Positions 1 through 7,590 of a DNA stretch of 19,238 bases are shown here, piece after piece. The stretch is from Alistipes sp. (GTDB lineage: Bacteria > Bacteroidota > Bacteroidia > Bacteroidales > Rikenellaceae). The stretch spans positions 1 to 19,238 of the forward strand of contig JAHHQM010000020.1 in assembly GCA_020026395.1 (NCBI GenBank), in the 5' to 3' direction. The notes under the pieces were generated by a model. That model was given only the letters and a program-made list of their open reading frames with translations. It was not told the DNA's origin and did not search any database. Position 1 is the first letter of the stretch. Each line of letters starts with the position of its first letter. The translations under genes and the position numbers were made by a program.

Positions 1-90
1 TTCCGAGCGGGGTAAATCACGGGAGGCGTTTTGCCCTATAATATATATAGGTATACTGTTCACAGCCGTAGAAGAATTATCGGAAGGGGC

Positions 91-121
91 TTTGAAAACC
101 GCCCAAAAAATCTTATCTTTA
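91..121 (+). promoter_or_regulatory. Bacteroidetes-type promoter of the MBL-fold gene
   Basis: A TTTG at 91-94 (-33 element) is followed after exactly 19 nt by TATCTTTA at 114-121. This matches the -7 consensus TAnnTTTG of the Bacteroidetes primary sigma factor except for the last base. Transcription would start near 128, leaving a leader of about 24 nt before the ATG at 152. The match is seen in sequence; its use as a promoter is inferred. Confidence 0.55.
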
Positions 122-151
122 ACCAGAAAACCCCATTAAAACACACACGAT

Positions 152-874
152 ATGTCATCACGTTCCATTTTCGGGAAGATCTGCACGCAAAAGCACTCCT
201 TCCCCACCGATAAACTCACGACCCGCGACGGTCATACGCTCGAAATCACCTTCATCAAGCACGCCTCGCTGGCCATTACGTTCGATGCGACGCACCATAT
301 TTACGTGGATCCCGTGGGCGAATATGCCGATTATGCGCATCTGCCGAAGGCCGATGTGATTCTGGTGACCCATTCGCACTTCGATCATTTCGATCCGAAG
401 GCGATCAAAAAGGCGCAGACCTCCGAAACCATCCTTGTTTGCGACCACACGACGGGCGAATCGGCCGTCACGGCACACATCATGCGCCCCGGAGAGGAGT
501 TCTCGCCACGCCCCTACCTCAAGATCGAGGCCGTCGCCGCCTACAACACCTCCGAAGACCACACGCAATTTCACCCCAAGACGCGTGAGGATTGCGGTTA
601 TGTGCTGACGATCGGCGGTACGCGCATCTACATTTCGGGCGATTCCGAACCGACCGAGGAGATGTGCTCGCTGCATGATATTGACATTGCATTCCTGCCT
701 GTCAATCAACCATATACGATGACCGTAGATCAGGCCGTGGAGGCAATCCGTCACCTGCGCCCGAAGATTTTCTACCCCTACCACTACGGCGAAGTCGAGG
801 AGAAGACCGACCTCGAACGCCTGGAGCGCGAGGTGGGTTCGCTGACCGAAATCCGCATCCGTCCGATGGAATAG
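152..874 (+). CDS. MBL-fold metal-dependent hydrolase (UlaG/UPF0173-like)
   Basis: This 240-residue protein has a metallo-beta-lactamase fold. The metal-binding HxHxDH motif is HSHFDH at residues 74-79. Other ligand positions are Asp164 in SGDSE (161-165 region) and His211 in YPYHYG. The AYN at 130-132 in place of the usual His resembles the UlaG/UPF0173 branch of the superfamily. The family contains lactonases, phosphodiesterases and many enzymes of unknown substrate, so no reaction can be assigned. I see no hydrophobic signal peptide, so the protein is probably cytoplasmic. The start at 152 lies about 24 nt after a predicted transcription start; a later start is possible because the first roughly 28 residues precede the conserved fold. 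It is probably monocistronic, ending at the bidirectional terminator shared with the convergent gene. Confidence 0.88.
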   Translation: MSSRSIFGKICTQKHSFPTDKLTTRDGHTLEITFIKHASLAITFDATHHIYVDPVGEYADYAHLPKADVILVTHSHFDHFDPKAIKKAQTSETILVCDHTTGESAVTAHIMRPGEEFSPRPYLKIEAVAAYNTSEDHTQFHPKTREDCGYVLTIGGTRIYISGDSEPTEEMCSLHDIDIAFLPVNQPYTMTVDQAVEAIRHLRPKIFYPYHYGEVEEKTDLERLEREVGSLTEIRIRPME

Positions 875-888
875 CCACGAACTCAAAA

Positions 889-926
889 TAAAAAAGGACC
901 TTCCCGCAAAGGAAGATCCTTTTTTA
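889..926. terminator. Bidirectional rho-independent terminator between convergent genes
   Basis: A run of A is followed by the arm GGACCTTCC, the loop CGCAAA and the arm GGAAGATCC, then six T. The stem has one mismatch. Because it is A-rich on the left and T-rich on the right, it can end transcription of the MBL-fold gene (+) and of the secreted protein gene (-), whose stop codons lie 15-20 nt away on either side. Confidence 0.85.
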
Positions 927-942
927 TGCAATTGCGTCCGAC

Positions 943-1860
943 TTAGAACTTATGCACGGCACGCACCAACCATTTCTGGGTTTTGTTCACAGGAACGATG
1001 TAGGGAGGTTCGGGTGCCATATGACTCGTCAGCACTTCGCGAGCTTCCGCACCCTCGGTCGAGGTAAAATAATACATCAGTCGATCCAACTTTGCACCAC
1101 CGTGTGCACGCAACACATCGTTGAATTTATTGCGGGCTTCACGATTGAAAACCGCACGATTTCCGCCGTTGAAATTCACGGCAATCGTCAAGAGTTCGTT
1201 GATCGAAGGAAGGTACCATCCGTCGCCCAATTTCGCGCACCAGACAAAGGGCGGAAAGTTATGAATATCAATTTTTTGCGCAGCTACATACACCTTCAGT
1301 TTCTCAAGATTTTTTTCGCCATCGTGCTTATCGTCCAGACCGATTTCCTTCAGCGTTGCGGGCACGTTTTTATTGCACCACGCGAGGGTCGTTTCCTGCA
1401 ATGAAACCACCAGTCCATGCTGTCCGTCTTCCGTCACCGAACAAATCACACCGCGCACTCCCCCACGATCGTAAAACTCGCCCACTTCGAAGCGTTTGCG
1501 TACATAACCTTCGGGAATTTCTTCCTTCGGGGCGGGTGAAGGCGAAACCTTTTCCTCGGCGGGTTTCACGGGATCAGAAGGTTTCGAGGGACAAATCGCA
1601 AGGATCGGTTTTTCGGGAGTCGTTTTTCGGAACTGCTCCTTTTCGCCGTTGGCAAAAACAATATGGTCGATCTCACTGACAGGCAGGATGTAAGTCGGCC
1701 CTTCGAGGTTCGAGAATTTCTTGTATTTCACCACATCGGGCGCAATTTCCAGCACCTTCGATTTGATTTCGGTGGCATCGATCTTGACGATCAGATCCTG
1801 CGCCATCGCCGAAAAAATACCGCACACCAACGCGGCAAAAATAAACATCAGTTTTTTCAT
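943..1860 (-). CDS. Secreted DUF1566/Lcl-like protein
   Basis: This is a 305-residue exported protein of unknown role. Residues 1-20 form a signal peptide (MKKLMFIFAALVC...SAMA, then Q21), which fixes the start at 1860; the reading frame extends further upstream, but that extension would bury the signal peptide. Residues 22-77 form a small domain containing IKSKVLEI and VVKYKKF, a pattern common in Bacteroidetes exported proteins. Residues 80-118 are a Pro/Lys/Glu-rich linker. Residues 120-305 resemble the DUF1566 / Fibrobacter-major-domain fold, with GWYLPSINELLTI (214-226) as its hallmark. Such domains are thought to be binding modules and no enzyme activity can be claimed. There is no lipobox Cys, so the protein is likely periplasmic or released. 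It has its own promoter and shares a terminator with the convergent upstream gene. Confidence 0.8.
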   Translation of the reverse strand: MKKLMFIFAALVCGIFSAMAQDLIVKIDATEIKSKVLEIAPDVVKYKKFSNLEGPTYILPVSEIDHIVFANGEKEQFRKTTPEKPILAICPSKPSDPVKPAEEKVSPSPAPKEEIPEGYVRKRFEVGEFYDRGGVRGVICSVTEDGQHGLVVSLQETTLAWCNKNVPATLKEIGLDDKHDGEKNLEKLKVYVAAQKIDIHNFPPFVWCAKLGDGWYLPSINELLTIAVNFNGGNRAVFNREARNKFNDVLRAHGGAKLDRLMYYFTSTEGAEAREVLTSHMAPEPPYIVPVNKTQKWLVRAVHKF

Positions 1861-1885
1861 GTTCTCATCATTTTCTCTTGACGGA

Positions 1886-1893
1886 CAAATATA
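1886..1893 (-). promoter_or_regulatory. -7 element for the secreted DUF1566-like gene
   Basis: Read on the minus strand this is TATATTTG, a perfect match to TAnnTTTG, 26 nt upstream of the chosen start codon at 1860. It would give a leader of about 20 nt. I see no clear -33 element. Its position supports the start at 1860 rather than the longer frame start at 1977, which lies upstream of this promoter. Confidence 0.5.
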
Positions 1894-2083
1894 ACGATTT
1901 TTTCCGATCTTTTGTTTTTCACATCGGGAAGAATCTTTTCCCGAATCCCCTCCGCGGGTGATTCTCACCGTCTTCACCTCCGCACCTTCCCCGCGGGGTC
2001 AGATGGCCGCCCGTAAACCATTCACAATCAAATCGGAGTAGAATATTTCTCGGTTTTTGCTTCTCAAATTGCACCATTCTTCG

Positions 2084-2091
2084 TATCTTTG
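2084..2091 (+). promoter_or_regulatory. -7 element for ftsY-rimO
   Basis: TATCTTTG fits TAnnTTTG perfectly and lies 65 nt upstream of the ftsY start. A TTTTTG at 2054-2059 could serve as the -33 element, but the spacing of 24 nt is longer than usual. The 295-nt divergent intergenic region otherwise shows only a CCCCGCGGGG palindrome at 1989-1998. Confidence 0.5.
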
Positions 2092-2155
2092 TCCGACTAT
2101 ATACCTCTGACGGGAAAGCCACCCGCGCCCACCCGTCCATTAACATCTTCAGAAT

Positions 2156-3178
2156 ATGGGATTTTTTGATTTTTTTAAAAAGAAGCAACCGACAACTCCC
2201 CCCACCGAGCAGGAGGTCGCACAACAACACGAAGAAGCCGTAAAGGAACAGGAAGAACTCAACGAGGGACTCAACAAAACCAAAACGGGATTCTTCTCGA
2301 AGTTGGCGCGTGCCGTGGCAGGCCGTTCGACGGTCGATGCCGACGTACTCGACGAATTGGAGGAGGTTCTGATCACTTCGGATGTGGGTGTCGAGACGAC
2401 CGTCAAGATCATCGAACGCATCGAGAAGCGCGTTGCCAAGGACAAATACATGAATACCTCCGAGCTTCAAAACCTTCTGCGTGAAGAGATTGCATCGCTG
2501 ATGGAAGAGGCGCACGGCTCGCAGGAGAATTTCGGACTGGAAGCCCGCGAGGGTGAACCCTACGTAGTGATGGTTGTCGGCGTGAACGGCGCCGGAAAGA
2601 CCACGACCATCGGCAAACTCGCCGCCAAACTGACCCGTGCCGGGAAGAAAGTATGGATCGGTGCCGCCGACACGTTCCGTGCCGCCGCCATCGACCAGCT
2701 GCAGGTATGGGCCGACCGTGCGGGTGCGACGATGATCCACCAGGAGATGGGTTCCGACCCCGCTTCGGTAGCGTTCGACACGCTGAAATCCGCCAAGGCC
2801 AACAACGCCGATGTCGTTCTGATCGACACGGCAGGCCGTCTGCATAACAAGGTGAACCTGATGAACGAGCTGAAGAAAATCCGCAACGTGATGGACAAGG
2901 TCATTCCCGGAGCTCCGCACGAAGTGATGCTCGTTTTGGACGGTTCGACCGGACAGAACGCCTTCGAGCAGGCCAAGCAATTCACGCAGGCCACGCAGGT
3001 AACGTCGCTGGCCATCACCAAGTTGGACGGAACGGCCAAGGGCGGTGTCGTCATCGGCATCAGCGACCAGTTCCGCATTCCCGTGCGCTATATCGGCATC
3101 GGTGAGGGTATCGACCATCTGCGTATGTTCGACCGCAAGGAATTTGTAAATGCACTGTTTGGCGATGAGAAAAATTAA
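2156..3178 (+). CDS. ftsY: Signal recognition particle receptor FtsY
   Basis: FtsY is the SRP GTPase receptor at the inner membrane. It binds the Ffh-ribosome-nascent chain complex and hands membrane proteins to SecYEG. All signatures of the SRP GTPase are present in 340 residues: GVNGAGKTT (142-150, P-loop), DTFRAAA (172-178), DTAGR (224-228), TKLDGTAKGG (288-297) and the C-terminal GIGEG (314-318). The N domain spans about 45-125. The N-terminal A region is short and charged (Gln/Glu/Lys-rich, 10-45) and begins MGFFDFFKKK, an amphipathic start suited to membrane association; it is much shorter than in E. coli, as is usual in Bacteroidetes. The gene overlaps rimO by 14 nt, implying translational coupling. 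Confidence 0.98.
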   Translation: MGFFDFFKKKQPTTPPTEQEVAQQHEEAVKEQEELNEGLNKTKTGFFSKLARAVAGRSTVDADVLDELEEVLITSDVGVETTVKIIERIEKRVAKDKYMNTSELQNLLREEIASLMEEAHGSQENFGLEAREGEPYVVMVVGVNGAGKTTTIGKLAAKLTRAGKKVWIGAADTFRAAAIDQLQVWADRAGATMIHQEMGSDPASVAFDTLKSAKANNADVVLIDTAGRLHNKVNLMNELKKIRNVMDKVIPGAPHEVMLVLDGSTGQNAFEQAKQFTQATQVTSLAITKLDGTAKGGVVIGISDQFRIPVRYIGIGEGIDHLRMFDRKEFVNALFGDEKN

Positions 3179-4469
3179 CGTAATCACACTGGGCTGTTCC
3201 AAGAATACGGTGGACAGCGAACACATTATGGCTCGCCTGACCGCTGCGGGATATGAAGTCGTAAACGACAGCGACCGTACCGACGCACAGGTGGTGGTCA
3301 TCAACACCTGCGGATTTATTGCCGACGCCAAGCAGGAGTCCATTGAGATGATCCTCCGTGCCGCCGAGGCCAAGAAAGCAGGCAAAATCGAGGAGTTGTT
3401 CGTTTTCGGCTGCCTGTCGCAACGCTATGCCGACGACCTGCGCAAGGAGATCCCCGAAGTGGACGAATATTTCGGTGCACGTTCGTGGGACGGCATTCTG
3501 GAACGTCTGAACGTCAAGGGCAAAAGCGAATTGATCACCGACCGCCGTCTGACCACGCCCGAACACTACGCCTACCTGAAAATCGGCGAGGGTTGCAACT
3601 GGATGTGCGGTTATTGCGCCATTCCGCTGATCCGCGGTCACCACGTTTCGGTGCCGATGGAGCAGATCGAGGAGGAGGCACGCAAATTGGCCGAACGCGG
3701 AGTCCGCGAGTTGATCGTCATCGCACAGGATTCGACCTACTACGGCATGGATCTTTACGGTGAGCGCAAACTCGGCGAATTGTTGCGCCGTTTGTGCCGC
3801 ATCGAGGGCATCCGCTGGATCCGCCTGCACTACGCCTACCCCGCGGGATTCCCCGACGACGTGATTCAGGTGATGGCCGAAGAGCCCAAAATCTGCAAAT
3901 ATCTGGATATTCCCTTCCAACACATCTCCGACTCGCAGCTCAAAGCGATGCGCCGCCGTCACACGAAGGCCGAGGCCTACGCGCTGATCGAGCGTCTGCG
4001 CCGCGCCATTCCCGCCCTTGCCCTGCGTACCACCCTCATGGTGGGTTATCCGGGAGAAACGGAGGCCGATTTCGAGGAGCTGATGCAGTTCGTCCGTGAC
4101 GTGAAATTCGACCGCCTCGGCGTATTCACCTACTCGGAGGAGGAAGGCACCTACTCGGCACGCGAGCTGAGTGACGATATTCCGCAGGATGTCAAGGACG
4201 AACGCGCCGCACGCATCATGACCCTCCAGCGCGAAATCTCGCTCGAGAACAACCGCCGCCGTGTGGGCAATGTCGAGCAGGTGATCATCGACTCGCGTCA
4301 GGGCGATTTCTACATCGGCCGCACGCAGTACGATTCGCCCGATGTCGACGAAGAGATCCTGATCCCCGCCGAGCAGCGCCGCCTGATGAAGGGACATTTC
4401 TACAAGGCACGCATCACCTCGGCCGCCGATTACGACCTTTACGCCGAAGTTCTGGAGCACATCCGCTAA
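3165..4469 (+). CDS. rimO: Ribosomal protein S12 methylthiotransferase RimO
   Basis: RimO is a radical-SAM enzyme that adds a methylthio group to the conserved Asp of ribosomal protein S12. It has 434 residues, normal for the family. The N-terminal MTTase domain carries the three cluster Cys at C11 (LGCSKN), C49 (NTCGF) and C83 (FGCLSQ). The radical-SAM motif is C144-x3-C148-x2-C151 in EGCNWMCGYCAIP. The last roughly 65 residues form a TRAM-like domain. I chose the ATG at 3165 (MRKINVITLGC), the form usual for RimO/MiaB; an in-frame ATG at 3150 would add five residues with no homology. The start lies inside the end of ftsY. RimO rather than MiaB is favoured by the NVITLGCSKN opening and the EGCNWMCGYCAIP context. 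Confidence 0.95.
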   Translation: MRKINVITLGCSKNTVDSEHIMARLTAAGYEVVNDSDRTDAQVVVINTCGFIADAKQESIEMILRAAEAKKAGKIEELFVFGCLSQRYADDLRKEIPEVDEYFGARSWDGILERLNVKGKSELITDRRLTTPEHYAYLKIGEGCNWMCGYCAIPLIRGHHVSVPMEQIEEEARKLAERGVRELIVIAQDSTYYGMDLYGERKLGELLRRLCRIEGIRWIRLHYAYPAGFPDDVIQVMAEEPKICKYLDIPFQHISDSQLKAMRRRHTKAEAYALIERLRRAIPALALRTTLMVGYPGETEADFEELMQFVRDVKFDRLGVFTYSEEEGTYSARELSDDIPQDVKDERAARIMTLQREISLENNRRRVGNVEQVIIDSRQGDFYIGRTQYDSPDVDEEILIPAEQRRLMKGHFYKARITSAADYDLYAEVLEHIR

Positions 4470-4500
4470 CCGAAAATCCCGAAAAAAAGTATCCTTTACA

Positions 4501-4534
4501 CCGCTCACCCTCTAATTTTAGGGTGAGTTCGCGG
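4501..4534. other. Hairpin downstream of rimO
   Basis: CTCACCCT (4504-4511) and AGGGTGAG (4520-4527) pair perfectly around an AT-rich 8-nt loop. The stem can be extended by CCG/CGG after a small bulge. No U-tract follows directly, so it is not a canonical terminator. It could protect the 3' end of the ftsY-rimO mRNA or be a weak terminator. Confidence 0.45.
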
Positions 4535-4542
4535 AGAATAAC

Positions 4543-4573
4543 TTGTTTTTTCGGGTTCTTTTTTCTACCTTTG
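4543..4573 (+). promoter_or_regulatory. Promoter of the zapA operon
   Basis: TTG at 4543-4545 is followed after 20 nt by TACCTTTG at 4566-4573, a perfect TAnnTTTG -7 element. The predicted transcription start near 4580 is about 27 nt upstream of the ATG at 4607. This supports that start over the earlier in-frame ATG at 4523, which lies upstream of the promoter. Confidence 0.65.
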
Positions 4574-4606
4574 GTGTGTAGAATTGGGAATAGTCTCAAA
4601 AAGTTT

Positions 4607-4945
4607 ATGGCCGACAAGAGTGTAATTAAAAATATCGGGTTGCACGTACAGCAACTCATCGACGATCACCAACGGTTGTCGAAACTCTGTGTCGAACTGG
4701 ACAAACAATGCAACGAGCTCCGGGTCGAGAAGCGCAAAATGCAGGAGCAGATCAAGCAGCTGAACGACGAAGTGGCCCGACTGCAACTTTCCGAAGGTCT
4801 CTCGGGAGAGAGCCAAAACCGGGACAAGGCCAGAATGCGCGTCAACCGTCTTATGCGGGAGGTGGACAAATGCATAGCCCTGCTCGGCAAACTTGACGAC
4901 GAAAACCAAACCAGCAACAAGGACAACCAAATACACACAGCATAA
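4607..4945 (+). CDS. Small coiled-coil protein upstream of ZapA (ZauP/ZapB-like)
   Basis: This 112-residue protein is mostly helical coiled coil. Heptad-like segments run from about 8 to 62 (VQQLIDDHQRLSKL, then LNDEVARLQL) and from 72 to 96 (RVNRLMREVDKCIALLG). The tail is polar and probably disordered. Its stop codon abuts the zapA ATG (TAAATG), so the two are translated together. A coiled-coil gene beside zapA recalls ZauP of Caulobacter and ZapB of enterobacteria, which bridge ZapA-bundled FtsZ filaments. A role at the division ring is therefore a reasonable inference, but sequence similarity is too low to assign a family by eye. The start follows from the promoter just upstream. Confidence 0.75.
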   Translation: MADKSVIKNIGLHVQQLIDDHQRLSKLCVELDKQCNELRVEKRKMQEQIKQLNDEVARLQLSEGLSGESQNRDKARMRVNRLMREVDKCIALLGKLDDENQTSNKDNQIHTA

Positions 4946-5254
4946 ATGGCACATCAACCCATAACCCTCCGCATCGCCGGTAAGAAATATTCGCTTACGA
5001 TTGCAAGCGAGAAGGAGGAGATGTACCGTTTGGCCGAACGCGAGGTCAACAACTACCTCTCTCTGATCATGGAGAAAAAGTTTAAGGACTGGACTTTGCA
5101 GGATTACCTGTCGATGGTGGCACTCAAATTTGCGATTGCCGACCTGTCGTTAAGACAAGACCGCGAAGTGGGGGGTGAGGATCTGATCCGTCTCGAGGAG
5201 ATCGACAATCAGATCGACACCTATCTGCACACCTTGCCTCAAACCAAGGAGTAG
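4946..5254 (+). CDS. zapA: Cell division protein ZapA
   Basis: ZapA binds and cross-links FtsZ filaments at the division septum. At 102 residues the protein has family length. The N-terminal strand region ITLRIAGKKYSLTI (6-19) and the following EEMYRLAEREVNNYL (25-39) are the recognisable ZapA pattern. A C-terminal helix (about 50-100) forms the coiled coil used for dimer and tetramer formation. The ATG overlaps the end of the coiled-coil partner gene within TAAATG. Downstream come a structured non-coding stretch and 6S RNA. Confidence 0.92.
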   Translation: MAHQPITLRIAGKKYSLTIASEKEEMYRLAEREVNNYLSLIMEKKFKDWTLQDYLSMVALKFAIADLSLRQDREVGGEDLIRLEEIDNQIDTYLHTLPQTKE

Positions 5255-5291
5255 CCCCGCCCGAAGGTTCTTAAAAAAGAAGAAATATTTA

Positions 5292-5407
5292 CCCGTCCCT
5301 TATTTTATAAGGTGTGGCACACATCTTGCAAGAGTAAGGGCAACAACAAACAACGGGAAACGCCTTTGGAGGAAGGCCGAAATTTTTCCTCAAAAAAGGT
5401 TTTCCCG
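5292..5407 (+). other. Structured non-coding stretch between zapA and 6S RNA
   Basis: Several complementary segments nest here. CCCGT (5292-5296) can pair with ACGGG (about 5353-5357). CCCTTA (5297-5302) can pair with TAAGGG (5335-5340). CGGGAAA (5354-5360) can pair with TTTCCCG (5401-5407), enclosing GCCTT/AAGGC (5362-5366 with 5373-5377). The last helix competes with the first for CGGG, so two alternative folds are possible. No reading frame is evident. It may be the 3' UTR of zapA, a 5' precursor part of the 6S transcript, or a separate small RNA. Confidence 0.4.
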
Positions 5408-5445
5408 AAAAGATTGGTTCTTTTACATACATAGGATAAAATCTA

Positions 5446-5651
5446 CCCGCATAGATTCCTTAAAGCTTTGCGACCCTGAACACTTTTTACATTGGGCAAA
5501 CTCGCGTTGTATCAAAATCAGGCCTTAACCACCTTCGGGCGGTGTACGCTGCGGCGTACCGTTGGAAGATTGCGATTTTCGGAGTCCCCACACATGACAA
5601 TTCTAGCAGGATTCGTCAAACGAGGATAAGGAATTCTATGCGGTTTTTTTT
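5446..5651 (+). ncRNA. ssrS: 6S RNA (RNA polymerase-binding RNA)
   Basis: 6S RNA mimics an open promoter and sequesters the housekeeping RNA polymerase holoenzyme. The 5' arm CCGCATAGATTCCTT (5447-5461) pairs over its whole length with AAGGAATTCTATGCGG (5628-5643), with one bulged base, and eight T follow (5644-5651). Inside, TGGG...ACTC (5493-5503) can pair with GAGTCCCCA (5582-5590), and CAAAATC (5513-5519) with GATTTT (5574-5579). The apex is GTACGC-TGCG-GCGTAC (5534-5549). A closed rod of about 205 nt with internal bulges fits 6S RNA. The place after zapA also matches, since ssrS follows zapA in gammaproteobacteria. I found no clear promoter; the exact 5' end is uncertain. The fold is seen; the identity is inferred. 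Confidence 0.75.
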
Positions 5652-5716
5652 GTACGGACATATTGTGAAACCTAAAAAAATAACATAAATTATTAACACA
5701 AACGATTGAAAATTAA

Positions 5717-7267
5717 ATGAATATTCTTTTTATTTTATGTGCAGTAGTCTCGGCGGTCGTTGGTATCGTGGTGTATGAGTTCGTCACCACCCGCATCACG
5801 CGGAACAATGCCAAGCAACGCAGTCAGGCCATCATCAAGGAGGCCGAGGCCGAAGGCGAAATGATCAAGAAGGAGAAGATCCTTCAGGCCAAGGAGCAGT
5901 TCGTGCAGCTCAAGAGCGACCACGAGCGCATGGTCAACGAGCAGAACCAGAAACTGGCTCAGGAGAAGCAGAAGGCGAAACTCTTCGAGCAGGATCTTCA
6001 GGCGCAGCAGCGCAAACTCGAGAAGAAGGTACGCGAGACGACCCAGCTCAAGGAGCAGCTGACCAGTAAATTGCAGGTCGTTGAGCGCAAGCAGGAGGAG
6101 ATGGATCTGTTGCAGAAGGAGCAGAACTCGCGTCTGGAGCAGATTTCGGGCATGAGCTCCGAGGAGGCCAAGAACGTGCTGATCGAGAACATGAAGGCCG
6201 AGGCCAAGACCGAAGCCGCCGCTTATATCAACGAGACGGTCGAGGAGGCCAAACTGACGGCTACCAAAGAAGCCAAGCGCATCATCATCACCTCGATTCA
6301 GCGTGTAGCGACCGAAACCGCCATCGAGAATGCCGTCACGGTATTCAACATCGAGAGCGACGAGGTCAAAGGTCGTATCATCGGCCGTGAGGGTCGTAAC
6401 ATCCGCGCCCTGGAGGCAGCCACGGGTATCGAGATCATCGTGGACGATACGCCCGAGGCCATCATTCTTTCGGGTTTTGATCCTGTTCGTCGTGAGATCG
6501 CCCGTCTGGCTTTGCACCAGCTGGTTACCGACGGCCGTATCCACCCCGCACGTATCGAGGAGGTTGTTGCCAAGGTACAGCGTCAGATCGAAGAGGAGAT
6601 CGTCGAGGTCGGTAAGCGTACCGCCATCGATTTGGGTATCCACGGTCTGCACCCCGAAATGATCCGTTTGATCGGTAAGATGAAATATCGTTCGTCCTAC
6701 GGTCAGAACCTGTTGCAGCACGCCCGCGAGACCGCCAATCTGGCCGGTATCATGGCATCGGAGCTGGGTCTGAACCCGAAGATCGCACGCCGTGCAGGTC
6801 TGTTGCACGATATTGGCAAGGTGCCCGATGACGAGCCCGAATTGCCGCACGCAATTATCGGTATGGAGCTCGCCGAGAAATACAAGGAGCGTCCCGAGGT
6901 TTGCAACGCCATCGGTGCTCACCACGACGAGATCGAGATGACGTCACTCATCGCCCCCATTATTCAGGTCTGCGATGCCATTTCGGGTGCACGTCCCGGT
7001 GCACGCCGCGAAGTAGTCGAGAGCTACATCAAACGACTCAAGGAGATGGAGGACATCGCCCTTTCGTACCCCGGAGTTGTCAAGACCTACGCCATCCAGG
7101 CAGGTCGCGAGCTGCGTGTAATCGTCGGAGCCGACAAGCTCACCGATCAGGAATCGGAGGCACTGTCGCACGATATTGCAAAACGTATCCAGGACGAAAT
7201 GACGTATCCCGGTCAGGTCAAGATTACGGTAATCCGCGAAACCCGTGCTGTTTCGTACGCAAAATAA
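5717..7267 (+). CDS. rny: Ribonuclease Y
   Basis: RNase Y is a membrane-anchored endoribonuclease that initiates mRNA decay. The 516 residues show the full family layout. Residues 1-25 form a transmembrane helix (NILFILCAVVSAVVGIVVYEF). A long coiled coil rich in Glu/Lys/Gln spans about 30-200. The KH domain has GRIIGREGRNIRALE (219-233). The HD domain has His335 (QHARET), LLHDIGK with the HD pair at 364-365, and AHHDE (401-405). The C-terminal region ends around residue 516 as usual. It follows the 6S RNA by 65 nt; the intervening AT-rich leader gives no obvious -7 box, so it may have an atypical promoter or be read through from upstream. A strong terminator follows. Confidence 0.97.
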   Translation: MNILFILCAVVSAVVGIVVYEFVTTRITRNNAKQRSQAIIKEAEAEGEMIKKEKILQAKEQFVQLKSDHERMVNEQNQKLAQEKQKAKLFEQDLQAQQRKLEKKVRETTQLKEQLTSKLQVVERKQEEMDLLQKEQNSRLEQISGMSSEEAKNVLIENMKAEAKTEAAAYINETVEEAKLTATKEAKRIIITSIQRVATETAIENAVTVFNIESDEVKGRIIGREGRNIRALEAATGIEIIVDDTPEAIILSGFDPVRREIARLALHQLVTDGRIHPARIEEVVAKVQRQIEEEIVEVGKRTAIDLGIHGLHPEMIRLIGKMKYRSSYGQNLLQHARETANLAGIMASELGLNPKIARRAGLLHDIGKVPDDEPELPHAIIGMELAEKYKERPEVCNAIGAHHDEIEMTSLIAPIIQVCDAISGARPGARREVVESYIKRLKEMEDIALSYPGVVKTYAIQAGRELRVIVGADKLTDQESEALSHDIAKRIQDEMTYPGQVKITVIRETRAVSYAK

Positions 7268-7295
7268 GGACAAGGAAAAGCCTTTTTATAATCAG

Positions 7296-7328
7296 AATCC
7301 CCGCCTTATACAAGGTGGGGATTTTTTT
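7296..7328 (+). terminator. rny terminator
   Basis: AATCCCCGCCTT, loop ATAC and AAGGTGGGGATT form a long stem with one G-T pair, followed directly by seven T (7322-7328). It lies about 30 nt after the rny stop codon. Confidence 0.9.
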
Positions 7329-7512
7329 ATGCTCCAATTCAAAAACAGCCTCCTCCCAATCAGACCAAAATCATCCGCCTCCTACACAAGGTAATCCTCA
7401 CCACCAACGTCGGATTTCTATTTACCGCGCCCGACCTCCCCAAAACAACCGTTCTTCCGCCTCCTATATATAATAAGTATTCCGCCCCACCCCACTTCTC
7501 ACGACCGCCCAC

Positions 7513-7549
7513 AAAAAAAAGACGGACACCCCGTCGGGATGCCCGTCCA
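7513..7549 (-). terminator. Terminator of the minus-strand nuclease/TonB cluster
   Basis: On the minus strand, GGACGGGCATCCC, loop GACG and GGGGTGTCCGTC form a stable stem with wobble pairs, followed by eight U (complement of the A-run 7513-7520). It lies about 42 nt beyond the stop of the last gene of the cluster, which fits one operon-end terminator. Confidence 0.88.
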
Positions 7550-7590
7550 GAAAAGAGCAGGACGAACGGCCTGCCCTTTAGAAAATCAAA

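Larger units (their letters stand above)
7268..7590. other. 323-nt intergenic region between convergent transcription units
   Basis: Apart from the two terminators listed separately, the sequence from about 7330 to 7500 is C-rich on the plus strand. It contains repeated CCGCCTCCTA-type words (near 7376 and 7459) and no gene, tRNA or clear regulatory signal that I can see. Confidence 0.6.

Noticed and set aside
35..51. CCTATA/TATAGG inverted repeat near the left end
   Set aside because: It is short, AT-rich and without a gene context inside the window; chance is the simplest explanation.
158..931. Minus-strand open frame opposite the MBL-fold gene
   Set aside because: The plus strand has the full metal-binding motif set and a promoter. 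The antisense frame runs through the terminator and has no motifs.
1861..1977. Upstream extension of the secreted DUF1566-like protein to a start at 1977
   Set aside because: It would place 39 polar residues before an obvious signal peptide and begins upstream of a perfect -7 promoter element.
4523..4606. Upstream start for the coiled-coil gene before zapA
   Set aside because: That start precedes the consensus promoter at 4543-4573. The extra residues are hydrophobic and unlike the rest.
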